Numbered from the stretch's first letter, positions 43,846-52,993 are shown. The stretch is 64,000 bases of DNA from Ruegeria arenilitoris (GCF_013032445.1 NZ_WQCA01000008.1:219226-283225); one strand, 5' to 3'. Numbers and translations: made by a program. Notes: a model not told the origin generated them from the letters alone.

Positions 43846-45089
43846 CAACGCCTCAGCCGAAACTGGCGGTGCTGGTCAAGGGTTGGCCGCGCCTCTCCGA
43901 GACGTTCATCGCGCAAGAACTGGTCGCCTTGCAGGAGGCCGGGCACAGCTTTGACATCTGGTCCCTGCGCCACCCGACCGACGTGAAACGGCACCCGCTG
44001 CACGACCGTTTCCGGGGTCAGGTGCGTTACCTGCCGGAATACCTTTACGAAGAGCCTCAGCGTGTCTGGGCCTCACGCCGGTTAGCACAGACGCTGCCCG
44101 GATATGCCGAAGCCTATCGGATCTGGCGCGCGGATCTGCGCCGTGATCCGACCCATAACCGAATCCGCCGCTTTGGTCAGGCTTGCGTTCTGGCCGCTGA
44201 ACTGCCCGAGGCAACACGGGTGATGTACGCGCATTTCATGCACACCCCCTCCTCGGTCGCGCGCTATGCCGCCATCATGCGCGACCTGCCGTGGAGCTTT
44301 TCGGCCCATGCCAAGGACATCTGGACGTCACCCGACTGGGAAAAGACCGAGAAACTGCAGGCGCGGACCCATGGCGCGGCCTTTGGCGCGACCTGTACCG
44401 CCATCGGGGCAGACCACCTGCGCAGTCTGGCCGATGATCCGGCGCGGGTTGATCTGATCTATCACGGGTTGGACCTCGCCCGCTTCCCTGCTCCGCCGGT
44501 CCGTACCCAGCGCAGCCCGGATGCACCCTTTCAGATGTTGTCCGTCGGTCGTCTGGTCGAGAAAAAGGGCTTTGACCGGCTGATCGACGCTTTTGCGATG
44601 CTGCCGGACGCGCTGGACTGGCGCTGGACCCATATCGGCGGCGGTACGCTCGGCGACACCCTGCGCGCCCGAGCCGAGGCTGCAGGCGTTTCGCATCGGA
44701 TCACATGGAAAGGCGCTTGCGACCAGCCCGAAGTGATTGCGGCGATGCGCGTGTCCGACCTGTTCGTGTTGCCCAGTCGAATAGCGGCGGATGGCGACCG
44801 TGACGGATTGCCCAACGTACTGATGGAGGCCGCGTCTCAACTTTTGCCTATCCTGTCGACGCCGGTGTCAGCCATTCCCGAGTTCATTGAATCCGGAAAG
44901 CATGGGATGCTCTCTGACGACGACCCCGCCGCGCTGGCCTCGGCCATCACTGACATGGCCACAGCGCCCGAGCACACCGAGTCGATGGCCAATTCCGCCT
45001 ATGACCGCCTGATCGACGAGTTCCGCATGGACCCTGGCATCGCCCGCCTGTCCGAACGACTGCGCGCACTGGGTGCGGATACGGTCTGA
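43842..45089 (+). CDS. GT4-family glycosyltransferase
   Basis: This is a 415-residue GT-B glycosyltransferase. The N-terminal domain has VLVKGWPRLSETFIAQEL, as in colanic-acid-type WcaL/AmsK transferases. The C-terminal domain has MLSVGRLVEKKGFDRLIDAF, and the E-x7-E-like donor motif is replaced by DGDRDGLPNVLMEAAS. VIYHGLDLARF-like LIYHGLDLARFP is typical of GT4. It is cytoplasmic. Its TGA overlaps the next ATG by one base. Confidence 0.85.
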   Translation: MTTPQPKLAVLVKGWPRLSETFIAQELVALQEAGHSFDIWSLRHPTDVKRHPLHDRFRGQVRYLPEYLYEEPQRVWASRRLAQTLPGYAEAYRIWRADLRRDPTHNRIRRFGQACVLAAELPEATRVMYAHFMHTPSSVARYAAIMRDLPWSFSAHAKDIWTSPDWEKTEKLQARTHGAAFGATCTAIGADHLRSLADDPARVDLIYHGLDLARFPAPPVRTQRSPDAPFQMLSVGRLVEKKGFDRLIDAFAMLPDALDWRWTHIGGGTLGDTLRARAEAAGVSHRITWKGACDQPEVIAAMRVSDLFVLPSRIAADGDRDGLPNVLMEAASQLLPILSTPVSAIPEFIESGKHGMLSDDDPAALASAITDMATAPEHTESMANSAYDRLIDEFRMDPGIARLSERLRALGADTV

Positions 45090-46165
45090 TGGCAAGGATC
45101 GCCTTTTACGCGCCCATGAAAGCGCCCGACAGCCCGGTGCCGTCGGGGGACCGAGAGATGGCCCGCAATTTGATGCAGGCGATTGGGGCACAAGACGATA
45201 CGGTCGAATTGGCCTCTCGGTTGCGCGTCTATGACAAGGTTGGGGACACGCAGGCACAGGCTGCCTTGCGCGCCGAAGCCGACACCGAGGTAAAGCGCTT
45301 GATTAGCGACCTGCCTGCGGACACTGCGCTTTGGGTGACCTATCACAACTACTACAAGGCACCAGATCTGCTGGGCCCACGCGTTTGCGCGGCCCGGAAC
45401 ATTCCTTACGTCCAATTGGAGAGTACCCGCGCAAGCAGCCGCCTGAACGGCCCTTGGGCTAAGTTCGCCGCAGCCGCGCATGACGCCTGCGACGCGGCGC
45501 AGTTGATTTTCTACCACACCGCCAATGATCTGATCACACTGGAACGGGAACGATTCGGGGAACAGCGCCTTGTTGAACTGCCCCCTTTTCTGCCCTTGTC
45601 AAACCTTCCGCCCGCCTCAACCTGCGACGGGCCGATGCTGACGGTGGGCATGACGCGGCACGGCGACAAACTGGCGTCCTATACCCTTCTTGCTCAGTCT
45701 CTTGCAATCTTACCGGGCGACTGGACCCTGAACATCGCGGGTGACGGCCCTGCCCGGTCAGAAGTCGAGGCCATGATGACCCCTTTCGGATCAAGGGTCC
45801 GCTTTCTGGGACAGTGCGACCGAGATGCCCTGCGGGAACTCTATGCAAAGGCTTCGGTTCTGGTCTGGCCGGGCGTGAACGAGGCTTATGGCATGATCTA
45901 TCTTGAGGCACAGGCCAGTGGCGTACCCGTCGTCGCGCAGGATCGGCCCGGTGTACGGGATGTGTTAACCCCGTCCGACTACCCTACCGTCGAGGAAGGA
46001 CCAGAAGGGCTGGCCGCACGGCTTCGCACTTTGTTGGGCGACCGGAACCTCCGCCTATCACTGGGGTCTGAGGGCCGCGACCGGATGGCTGAACGCCACC
46101 TAATGCCTGCCGCCACCGAACGGTTCTGGCAGGTCGCCCGCCCGCTACTGGAGACCGCTCGATGA
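45089..46165 (+). CDS. GT4-family glycosyltransferase
   Basis: This is a 358-residue glycosyltransferase. After MARIAFYAPMKAPDSPVPSG, the acceptor loop common in GT4, comes WVTYHNYYKAPDLLGPRVC. The donor domain has WTLNIAGDGPARSEVEAMM, RVRFLGQCDRDALRELYAKA and the E-x7-E motif EAYGMIYLEAQASG. It is coupled on both sides: one base with the previous gene and four with the phosphatase. It probably adds one sugar of the cluster's product. Confidence 0.85.
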   Translation: MARIAFYAPMKAPDSPVPSGDREMARNLMQAIGAQDDTVELASRLRVYDKVGDTQAQAALRAEADTEVKRLISDLPADTALWVTYHNYYKAPDLLGPRVCAARNIPYVQLESTRASSRLNGPWAKFAAAAHDACDAAQLIFYHTANDLITLERERFGEQRLVELPPFLPLSNLPPASTCDGPMLTVGMTRHGDKLASYTLLAQSLAILPGDWTLNIAGDGPARSEVEAMMTPFGSRVRFLGQCDRDALRELYAKASVLVWPGVNEAYGMIYLEAQASGVPVVAQDRPGVRDVLTPSDYPTVEEGPEGLAARLRTLLGDRNLRLSLGSEGRDRMAERHLMPAATERFWQVARPLLETAR

Positions 46166-46746
46166 CCCGTCTGGCCCTGCTGCGACACGGACACACACAC
46201 TGGAACCGCGCGGGCCGCATTCAGGGGCGCAGCGACATTCCACTAGACGATAACGCCCGGGCAGAACTGGCTGCCACGCGCCTGCCTGCATCGTGGGACA
46301 GCGCAACCCTCTGGTCCAGTCCGTTGAAGCGGGCCAGTGAAACCGCCCGTCTGGTGGCCGGGCGCGAGCCGCATACCTCGGACGCGCTGACTGAGATGAA
46401 TTGGGGCGATTGGGAAGGTTTGTGTGGGGTCGATCTGATCGCAGATCCCGTCAGCGGGTACCGCCATATCGAGGACTGGGGCTGGGAATACCGCCCCCCA
46501 AACGGAGAGACCCCAGCCGAGGTTTGGGTCCGACTTCAGCCGTGGCTGGCAAACCTGTCGAGCGACACAGTCGCTGTCTGCCATATCGGCATCATGCGGG
46601 TCATCCTCGCCCGTGCCTGGGGGTGGGATTTCAACGGCCCCGCCCCCTTTAAAATCAAGCGCAACCGCCTGTATATCGTTGATATGTCAAATATGACGCC
46701 CCTGCCCGAACCGATCCGCCTGATAAGACCCGAGGCCTCCTCATGA
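46162..46746 (+). CDS. histidine phosphatase family protein
   Basis: This is a 194-residue phosphoglycerate-mutase-like phosphatase. The phospho-His is in LALLRHGHTHWNRAGRIQG, the acidic partner in MNWGDWEGL and the second His in VAVCHIGIMRVIL. It is like CobC/GpmB-type phosphatases. Within a glycosyltransferase cluster it probably dephosphorylates a sugar phosphate or a phosphorylated product. It overlaps both neighbours by ATGA. Confidence 0.85.
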   Translation: MTRLALLRHGHTHWNRAGRIQGRSDIPLDDNARAELAATRLPASWDSATLWSSPLKRASETARLVAGREPHTSDALTEMNWGDWEGLCGVDLIADPVSGYRHIEDWGWEYRPPNGETPAEVWVRLQPWLANLSSDTVAVCHIGIMRVILARAWGWDFNGPAPFKIKRNRLYIVDMSNMTPLPEPIRLIRPEASS

Positions 46747-47882
46747 AGGTCATGGTCGTTGTCACGCACCTGTTGGGCACCGGGCATCTGAGCCGCGCCC
46801 TGACATTGGGCCGGGCCTTTTTGCGCGCCGGACACGAGACCTTTGTCGTCACGGGTGGGATGCCAGCGCCACAACTGGATAGCACGGGCATGACTCTGCT
46901 GGGGCTGCCGCCGCTCCGTTCTGATGGCACCGATTTCACCCGACTTTTGACCCAAAAGGGTGACGTGGCAGACGCAACCTATCTGGCGGTCCGCGAAACC
47001 GCACTGGTTGAGGCCGTCCAGAGTTTCGAACCAGACGTTCTGATCACCGAGCTGTTCCCCTTTGGTCGCCGATCATTGGCATCCGAGTTTATTGCAGCGC
47101 TGGAAGCGGTTCACGCTCTGCCACGTCGTCCGATTGTTCTGGGGTCGATCAGGGACATCCTCGCGCCGCCTTCGAAACCGGCAAAAGCGGAACGCGCAGA
47201 AGAGATCGTGTGCGATTTTTACGACGGCATCCTTGTGCATTCCAATCCCACCGTTGTTCCGCTGGACGTCAGCTGGCCCGTAACCGACCGCCTGCGTGAG
47301 CGGATATTCTATACCGGCTTTGTCGCCCCCGAAGCCCCTGCACCGCACCCCGACGCGTTAGGGAAAGACGAAATTCTGGTCAGCGCAGGCGGTGGGTCGG
47401 TGGGCCAGCCAATCTTTCGCGCGGCCATCGAGGCCGCCCAAAAGATGCCCAACAGGCGCTGGCGCCTGTTGGTGGGGGGACAGGACGCACACGCACGCAT
47501 AGAACAATTGCAAAATCTGGTCGGTTATGCCCCGGTTACTCTTGAACCCGTACGCCCCGATTTCCGGCAGATGCTGCCTCTTGCCGCCGCCTCAGTCAGC
47601 ATGTGCGGTTACAATACCGCTCTGGACGTTCTGCAATCGGGAACACCCGCCGTGTTTGTGCCGTTCGACGATGGTAAGGAGGTTGAGCAGAGCCTGCGGG
47701 GCGAGAGTCTCTCGGAACTTCTTGCCATCGAGGTTTTGCCCACCAAGAAACTTGACGGAGCGGCTTTGGCGCAGGCCATCTCCACTGTTATGTCAGAAGG
47801 CCCCCGCCCGGTTTCCACCGACGGCTTTGATGGCGCCGTCAAATCGGTTGAAATCGCATGTTCCTTGAGGGGGCAGGCATGA
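46743..47882 (+). CDS. MurG-like glycosyltransferase (GT-B fold)
   Basis: This is a 379-residue GT-B protein of the same type as the first gene of the cluster. The N-terminal loop is VVVTHLLGTGHLSRALTLGR. The donor domain has ILVSAGGGSVGQPIFRAAI and AAASVSMCGYNTALDVLQSG. CGYNTALDVL matches MGGYNTFCEVL of the 42631 gene, so the two probably arose by duplication. It has no membrane segment. Its stop overlaps the deacetylase start. Confidence 0.8.
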   Translation: MKVMVVVTHLLGTGHLSRALTLGRAFLRAGHETFVVTGGMPAPQLDSTGMTLLGLPPLRSDGTDFTRLLTQKGDVADATYLAVRETALVEAVQSFEPDVLITELFPFGRRSLASEFIAALEAVHALPRRPIVLGSIRDILAPPSKPAKAERAEEIVCDFYDGILVHSNPTVVPLDVSWPVTDRLRERIFYTGFVAPEAPAPHPDALGKDEILVSAGGGSVGQPIFRAAIEAAQKMPNRRWRLLVGGQDAHARIEQLQNLVGYAPVTLEPVRPDFRQMLPLAAASVSMCGYNTALDVLQSGTPAVFVPFDDGKEVEQSLRGESLSELLAIEVLPTKKLDGAALAQAISTVMSEGPRPVSTDGFDGAVKSVEIACSLRGQA

Positions 47883-48652
47883 TCTTCGACTGGCGCCCTT
47901 TGGAAACCGAACTGGACATCTGGCAGGCGCGGGGTCTGACACTGCCCCTGTGGTGGCGGGACGATGACGCGGTATCGGTAACACCGCAGCTTGGGACGTT
48001 GTCAGAGCTTTCCCAGTCTCTCGACCTGCCCGTCCACCTTGCGATCATCCCTCGCCATGCAGATTCCGGATTGGTGGAATATGTCGCGGAACTCGCGATG
48101 CTGATCCCGGTTGTGCACGGTTGGGCGCATCAAAACCACGCCCCGCCAGAGGAAAAGAAGTCCGAATTCCGGTTGCACAGGCCAATACCGAATATTCTAG
48201 ACGACGCGCGCGCAGGGTTCGAACGATTGCACGCGCTGTTCGGGGACAAGCTGTGCCCGATCTTCGTACCGCCTTGGAACCGCGTTGCGCCCGAGGTGGT
48301 GCGTGAACTGCCAGAACTGGGTTACCGCGCTGTCTCAACAGCTACGCCACGCAAGACGCGAATGCCTACGCCCGGGCTAGAGCAGATCAACACCCATCTT
48401 GACCCCATTGATTGGCGCGGAACACGGGGGCTGGTTAGCCCGGATAATCTGGTCACCCAAACGGCGGGTCTCTTGCGGGATCGCCGCGAAGGGCGGACGG
48501 ATAATACCGAGCCCTTCGGCGTATTGACCCATCACCTGGTCCACGATGCCGACATCTGGACTTTTACCGAAGCCCTGCTGCGCAGGCTTCTGAGCGGCCC
48601 CGGTATTGCCTGGGCCTTACCAGCCAACACATCAACCGGAGACCCCGAATGA
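47879..48652 (+). CDS. polysaccharide deacetylase-like protein
   Basis: This is a 257-residue protein with NodB-homology-like motifs: LPLWWRDDDAVSV (Asp motif), VHGWAHQNHAP (H-x3-H) and PIFVPPWNRV. These match the metal site of carbohydrate esterase family 4, though in a divergent form. It would remove acetyl from N-acetyl sugars. There is no signal peptide, so it acts in the cytoplasm, unlike most secreted deacetylases. I start at 47879, in ATGA overlap with the previous stop; it is coupled the same way to the methyltransferase. Confidence 0.75.
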   Translation: MIFDWRPLETELDIWQARGLTLPLWWRDDDAVSVTPQLGTLSELSQSLDLPVHLAIIPRHADSGLVEYVAELAMLIPVVHGWAHQNHAPPEEKKSEFRLHRPIPNILDDARAGFERLHALFGDKLCPIFVPPWNRVAPEVVRELPELGYRAVSTATPRKTRMPTPGLEQINTHLDPIDWRGTRGLVSPDNLVTQTAGLLRDRREGRTDNTEPFGVLTHHLVHDADIWTFTEALLRRLLSGPGIAWALPANTSTGDPE

Positions 48653-49125
48653 GCCGACTGGATTCCATGCTGCGCCGTTTGACTGCGCAACGCGACGGGC
48701 TGAACTGGGCGGTCGCTCAGATCAGCGAGATGGAGGGTGACGTGCTGGACATGGGGCTGGGTAATGGCCGCACCTATGATCACCTGCGTGAGATCCTGCC
48801 TGAGCGGCGCATTTGGGTGATGGACAGGGTGCTGCAATGCCACCCGTCCAGCACGCCCCCGGCAGAGGATTTTTTGCAGGGCGAAGCAGAACCTATGCTT
48901 GAGAAGCTGGCCGCAGGCGGGGCTAGGATCGTGCTGGCGCATTATGATTTTGGCCGGGGTATTAAAGCGGAAGACGTGACCGAAGCCGCACGCCTCAGTC
49001 TCATGATCGCGCAGGTGATGCGACCCGGTGGGTTGTTGATCTCCGGTCAACCTCTGGTGGGATTCGAACAAATTAGCGGCCCGGACACCATCGCGCCGGA
49101 TCGTTATCTGTTCTACCGCGCCTGA
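48649..49125 (+). CDS. small SAM-dependent methyltransferase
   Basis: This is a 158-residue methyltransferase. GDVLDMGLGNGRTYDHLREI is the SAM loop and RVLQCHPSSTPPAEDF follows the acidic ribose contact. The protein is a paralogue of the gene at 31859-32356. It is the last gene of the seven-gene cluster, joined by ATGA to the deacetylase, so it may methylate the glycan or its carrier. It ends tail to tail with phnM with no spacer. Confidence 0.78.
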   Translation: MSRLDSMLRRLTAQRDGLNWAVAQISEMEGDVLDMGLGNGRTYDHLREILPERRIWVMDRVLQCHPSSTPPAEDFLQGEAEPMLEKLAAGGARIVLAHYDFGRGIKAEDVTEAARLSLMIAQVMRPGGLLISGQPLVGFEQISGPDTIAPDRYLFYRA

Positions 49126-50265
49126 TCAGGCCACGCGCCGGCCGCGCGACCAGACGCCGTTCAACGCGGGCGCGCCTTCGCGCAAGCGGAAGCGGATGAC
49201 GTCCGCGCGCGCGCCTTGGCGCAATTCTCCGCGATCTTCCAGCCCAACAACGCGCGCCGGAGTCTGGGTCACTGTCCTCAAACCGCGCGCCATATCCCCC
49301 CAACTTTCACCCAAACGCGCCGCCGAGAGCAGCAGCGCCGCTGGGACGTAGTCCGATGACAGAATGTCGAGGTGTCCCAGATCGGCCAGCTCCTGCGCGG
49401 CGACGTTGCCGGAATGCGACCCGCCGCGGATCACGTTGGGCGCACCCATCATCACCTTGATGCCGTGGTCGTGACAGGCACGGGCAGCTTCAACAGTGGT
49501 GGGAAATTCAGCCAACCGAATGCCGTGACCAGCGGACACCGCCACCTGTTCCTGCGTGGTATCATCATGGCTGGCCAGCATCGCACCGAAACGTTGGGCG
49601 GCCTTGACCGTTTCAACCTCATGCTGGTCGCCATACCGGTCACGCAGCGCCTTGAGTTGCGCGACATGCTGCAGAAAATCGTCATCGGTCATACCGTGCT
49701 TGCCCTTCATGTAGGCCTCAAGCTGCGACATGTCTCGGAACTGCCTCTGTCCGGGCGTATGGTCCATCAATGATACCAGCCCCACTCGGTCTTCGGGGCC
49801 GAACTCATCCAATTCAGCGACCAGAGTTTCCGAACAGACCTCGGCCCGCAAATGCAGGAAGTGGCTGATCTTCAGCGCATCCTGTTCACGCAGCTCCCAT
49901 AGCTCACGCGACAGATCGCGGGCGTATTTTTTGTATCGGTTGCCGCTGGGGATCGAGCCAATGCGCATCGCATCGAAAACCGTCGTGATCCCGGTGCTGG
50001 CCAGTTCGGCGTCATGGGCCAGAATCGCCGCCGCGTGGGGCCAATCGACCTTGGGGCGCGGCTGAATATGACGCTCAAGATTGTCTGTGTGCAGTTCAAC
50101 CAGACCGGGGCTGACGTAGTCGCCGCCGCAATCCACCGCGCCTGCCGGAACTGCTGCGCCCGTGGCGATTTCGGCAATGGATTCACCCACAATCCGCACG
50201 CTGCCCGTAACGGTCTCATCCGGCAGGACAAGCGTGGCATTGGCAAGGATCATTTCTTCTGTCAT
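49126..50265 (-). CDS. phnM: alpha-D-ribose 1-methylphosphonate 5-triphosphate diphosphatase
   Basis: This is a 379-residue amidohydrolase-fold enzyme of the C-P lyase pathway. It removes pyrophosphate from ribose-1-methylphosphonate 5-triphosphate. Metal ligands lie in VSPGLVELHTDNLERH, LMDHTPGQRQF, MLASHDDTT and DYVPAALLLSA. It is set apart from phnG-N by the DUF1045 gene and is divergent from it across 52 bases. Confidence 0.93.
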   Translation of the reverse strand: MTEEMILANATLVLPDETVTGSVRIVGESIAEIATGAAVPAGAVDCGGDYVSPGLVELHTDNLERHIQPRPKVDWPHAAAILAHDAELASTGITTVFDAMRIGSIPSGNRYKKYARDLSRELWELREQDALKISHFLHLRAEVCSETLVAELDEFGPEDRVGLVSLMDHTPGQRQFRDMSQLEAYMKGKHGMTDDDFLQHVAQLKALRDRYGDQHEVETVKAAQRFGAMLASHDDTTQEQVAVSAGHGIRLAEFPTTVEAARACHDHGIKVMMGAPNVIRGGSHSGNVAAQELADLGHLDILSSDYVPAALLLSAARLGESWGDMARGLRTVTQTPARVVGLEDRGELRQGARADVIRFRLREGAPALNGVWSRGRRVA

Positions 50266-50317
50266 CTGAACTTCACACGGTCTGAGCTATTGGGAAGGCC
50301 ACGCATAGGAGGCCAAT

Positions 50318-51001
50318 GTGACATTCACGCGATACGCGATCTACTTTGCGCCACCGGCCAGGGCTGAATGGGCGAAATTCGCCACCAGTTGGCTGGGCTG
50401 GGATGTGGAAACAGGCAATGATGTCGCGCATCCGGTAGTCGATGGCGTGGACGTGGCGGCAGTCACGCAAGTGCCACGCAAATACGGGCTGCACGCGACG
50501 ATGAAACCGCCCTTTCGCCTGCGCGACGATCAGTCGGTGGAGGCGTTGGTTGATGCCTGTGCGCGGCTCGCACAGATGCAGCCTCCGGTCACGCTGGACG
50601 GGTTGGAGATTGCCCGCCTCGGCCGATTTCTGGCCCTGCGCCCTTTGGGCGATGAAGCCGCGCTGAATACGCTTGCCGCCGCCTGCGTGCGTGATCTGGA
50701 CAGTTTCCGGGCGCCCGCGTCCGAGGCTGAACTTGAGCGCCGCCGCCGTGCTGGTCTGTCGCCCGAGCAGGACGTCAACCTGGTGCAATGGGGTTACCCC
50801 TACGTGATGGAGGCCTTCCGCTTTCACATCACGCTCAGCGGTAGGCTGAGCAAACCGACGCTGGCGACAGTTCAGGACGCCCTGCAAACGAGGCTTGGGC
50901 CCCTGCTGCCCTCCCCGTTCGAAATCACCGATCTGGTCCTTGTGGGCGAGGCAGAAGACGGGCGTTTTCACCTGATCCATCGCTACGCCCTTTCCGGTTG
51001 A
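50318..51001 (+). CDS. DUF1045 phosphonate-operon protein, 2H phosphoesterase-like
   Basis: This is a 227-residue protein of the DUF1045 family, which is tied to phosphonate operons. Two HxT motifs are visible, GLHATMKPPF (His59, Thr61) and FHITLSGRL (His170, Thr172). This is the signature of 2H phosphoesterases, which act on cyclic phosphates. The usual PhnP cyclic phosphodiesterase is not in the window, so this protein may open 5-phosphoribosyl 1,2-cyclic phosphate instead (inference). It starts at a GTG with a perfect AGGAGG. Its 3' end overlaps phnN by 19 bases. Confidence 0.82.
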   Translation: MTFTRYAIYFAPPARAEWAKFATSWLGWDVETGNDVAHPVVDGVDVAAVTQVPRKYGLHATMKPPFRLRDDQSVEALVDACARLAQMQPPVTLDGLEIARLGRFLALRPLGDEAALNTLAAACVRDLDSFRAPASEAELERRRRAGLSPEQDVNLVQWGYPYVMEAFRFHITLSGRLSKPTLATVQDALQTRLGPLLPSPFEITDLVLVGEAEDGRFHLIHRYALSG

Positions 51002-51531
51002 AGCTGTGACAGGATGGCGGCAATTGTCGCCTCCAACGGCCCTGAATTGTCAATCTTGATGACCCGCGCCAACCCCTCTGGCAAAGGTTTCGTTGCCCGC
51101 GCCAGCCGCCGCGCCTGTTCCTGCCCGCACTCGCGGGCCCGGGCGGAAAGGCGCTGCGTCAGAACGTCCGGGTGGGCGGTCAGAGAGATTATGACCAAAT
51201 CGCCAAACACCTCTTGAGCCTGCAGAAGGACCGAGCGGGACAGGTTCACCAGAACCGCCTCCGACTGGTGCCGCAGGTCTTCAATTCCCTTGGGCACCCC
51301 GTAATACAAGCCATGCGCGGGCCAGTGCAGCGCAAAGGCACCTTCGGCCACCATCTGCTGAAAACCCTCAGCCGACACACGGTCGAAATCCTCGCCCTCT
51401 TCGCCTTCCGGGCGGGTGATCACCCGACGGGCCCTGACAATGCCCGGCGCGCGGGCCTCCAGCGCCTCCATCACGCTGTCCTTACCAACGCCCGAGGGTC
51501 CAACGACCGCTATGACCGGCGCAAGGCTCAT
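50983..51531 (-). CDS. phnN: ribose 1,5-bisphosphate phosphokinase
   Basis: This is a 182-residue P-loop kinase related to guanylate kinase. Walker A is VVGPSGVGKDSVM. GEDFDRVSAEGFQQM and HWPAHGLYYGVPKG follow the guanylate-kinase layout. It turns ribose 1,5-bisphosphate from C-P lyase catabolism into PRPP. The start at 51531 overlaps the phnL stop by ATGA; an in-frame start at 51579 lies inside phnL. Confidence 0.93.
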   Translation of the reverse strand: MSLAPVIAVVGPSGVGKDSVMEALEARAPGIVRARRVITRPEGEEGEDFDRVSAEGFQQMVAEGAFALHWPAHGLYYGVPKGIEDLRHQSEAVLVNLSRSVLLQAQEVFGDLVIISLTAHPDVLTQRLSARARECGQEQARRLARATKPLPEGLARVIKIDNSGPLEATIAAILSQLQPERA

Positions 51532-52211
51532 GCGGCTACACCGGGGGTGAAGTCTGAGACGTTGATCTCGCGGTCGCAAACCTGGTCGCGAGCGCCGACG
51601 TCATGGAAAATACCAACGATAGCAGCGCCGCGCACTTTGGCCTCTTCGATCAGTGACAGCACCGTTTCCCGGTTTTGCACATCCAGCGAGGCTGTCGGTT
51701 CATCCAGCAACATCGCCGGATAGTCATGCGCAAAGCCTCGGGCTATGTTGACCCGCTGTTGCTCACCGCCCGAAAAGGTCGTTGGGCTTAGCGACCACAG
51801 ACGTTCAGGTATATTCAGCCGCGCCAACAAAGCCGCTGCCTTGTCCAGCGCCACCTGCCGATCACATCCGATGGCCAACAGAGGCTCCGCCACCACATCC
51901 AGCGTCGGCACCCGGGGCACCACGCGCAGGAACTGGCTGACGTAACCCAGCGTCTCGCGGCGCAGCGCCAGAATCTCGCGCGGTTCGGCCTGCACCACAT
52001 CCAAGCCACCGACCAGAACCTGCCCGGATGCCGCCAGATAGTTGCCGTAGATCACCCGCATCAAGGTCGATTTGCCCGCCCCCGATGCCCCGGTCAGCGC
52101 GACACATTCGCCCGGCGCAACCGTCAGCGAGGCTCCCTGCATCACCGGGATCACCGCGCTGCCTTGATTGTGCAGAGTAAAGCTCTTGCTGACATCCTTA
52201 AGCTCAATCAT
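51528..52211 (-). CDS. phnL: C-P lyase ABC-type protein PhnL
   Basis: This is an ABC-type ATPase of 227 residues. Walker A is [13 protein letters not shown], the signature FSGGEQQRVNIARGF and Walker B MLLDEPTASLD. With PhnGHI it supports triphosphate transfer to ribose from ATP onto the phosphonate. I start at the ATG giving MIELKDVSKSF, though upstream in-frame TTG and GTG codons reach the phnK stop. It follows phnK by about ten bases. Confidence 0.93.
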   Translation of the reverse strand: MIELKDVSKSFTLHNQGSAVIPVMQGASLTVAPGECVALTGASGAGKSTLMRVIYGNYLAASGQVLVGGLDVVQAEPREILALRRETLGYVSQFLRVVPRVPTLDVVAEPLLAIGCDRQVALDKAAALLARLNIPERLWSLSPTTFSGGEQQRVNIARGFAHDYPAMLLDEPTASLDVQNRETVLSLIEEAKVRGAAIVGIFHDVGARDQVCDREINVSDFTPGVAA

Positions 52212-52222
52212 CGCCTTCACTC

Positions 52223-52993
52223 TCAAACCTGCAGTACGCTGGACACAAGCAACTGCGTATAGGCGTGTTGCGGATCGTCCAGCACTTGATCGGTCAACCC
52301 GGATTCGACCACGTGACCGTCCTTCATCACCATCAACCGGTCCGCCAACAGCCGCACCACGGCCAGATCATGCGTGACGATGATGGCGCTCAGCCCCATC
52401 TCACGCACAAGCCCGCGCAGCAAATCCAACAGCCGCGCCTGAACCGAGACGTCCAGCCCGCCTGTCGGTTCGTCCATGAACACCAGCCGAGGCCCCGTGA
52501 CCAGATTACGCGCGATCTGCAGGCGTTGTTGCATCCCGCCTGAAAACGCGGTCGGGCGGTCGTCCACGCGGGCGCCGTCTATCTCGACCCGGCCCAGCCA
52601 GTCAATTGCCCGGTCGCGGATCTGGCCATAGTGACGATCACCAACGGCCATCAACCGCTCACCGATATTACCGCCGGCACTCACCGACATGCGCAACCCG
52701 TCGCGGGCGTGCTGATGGACAAAGGCCCAGTCAGTGCGACCCAGCATCCGCCGTTCCGGTTCTGACATCGTCACCGTATCCACCGGGCCGCCGGTACGGG
52801 TGTCAAAGACCACCTGCCCCGCGTCGGGCTCCAGATGCCCGGCAAGACAGTTCAGCAAGGTCGATTTGCCGGAACCACTTTCGCCGACGATGCCCATCAC
52901 CTCGCCGGGGTAGAGATCAAAGCTGACATCGGTACAACCAATCCGCGCACCATATCGCTTTTCGATGCCATTGACCTGCAACAACGGAGTCAT
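52223..52993 (-). CDS. phnK: C-P lyase ABC-type protein PhnK
   Basis: This is a 256-residue ABC-type ATPase that binds the PhnGHIJ core. Walker A is VGESGSGKSTLLNCL, the signature FSGGMQQRLQIARNL and Walker B LVFMDEPTGGLD. It is closer to OppD-type ATPases than to importers with their own permease. It overlaps phnJ by ATGA. Confidence 0.94.
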   Translation of the reverse strand: MTPLLQVNGIEKRYGARIGCTDVSFDLYPGEVMGIVGESGSGKSTLLNCLAGHLEPDAGQVVFDTRTGGPVDTVTMSEPERRMLGRTDWAFVHQHARDGLRMSVSAGGNIGERLMAVGDRHYGQIRDRAIDWLGRVEIDGARVDDRPTAFSGGMQQRLQIARNLVTGPRLVFMDEPTGGLDVSVQARLLDLLRGLVREMGLSAIIVTHDLAVVRLLADRLMVMKDGHVVESGLTDQVLDDPQHAYTQLLVSSVLQV

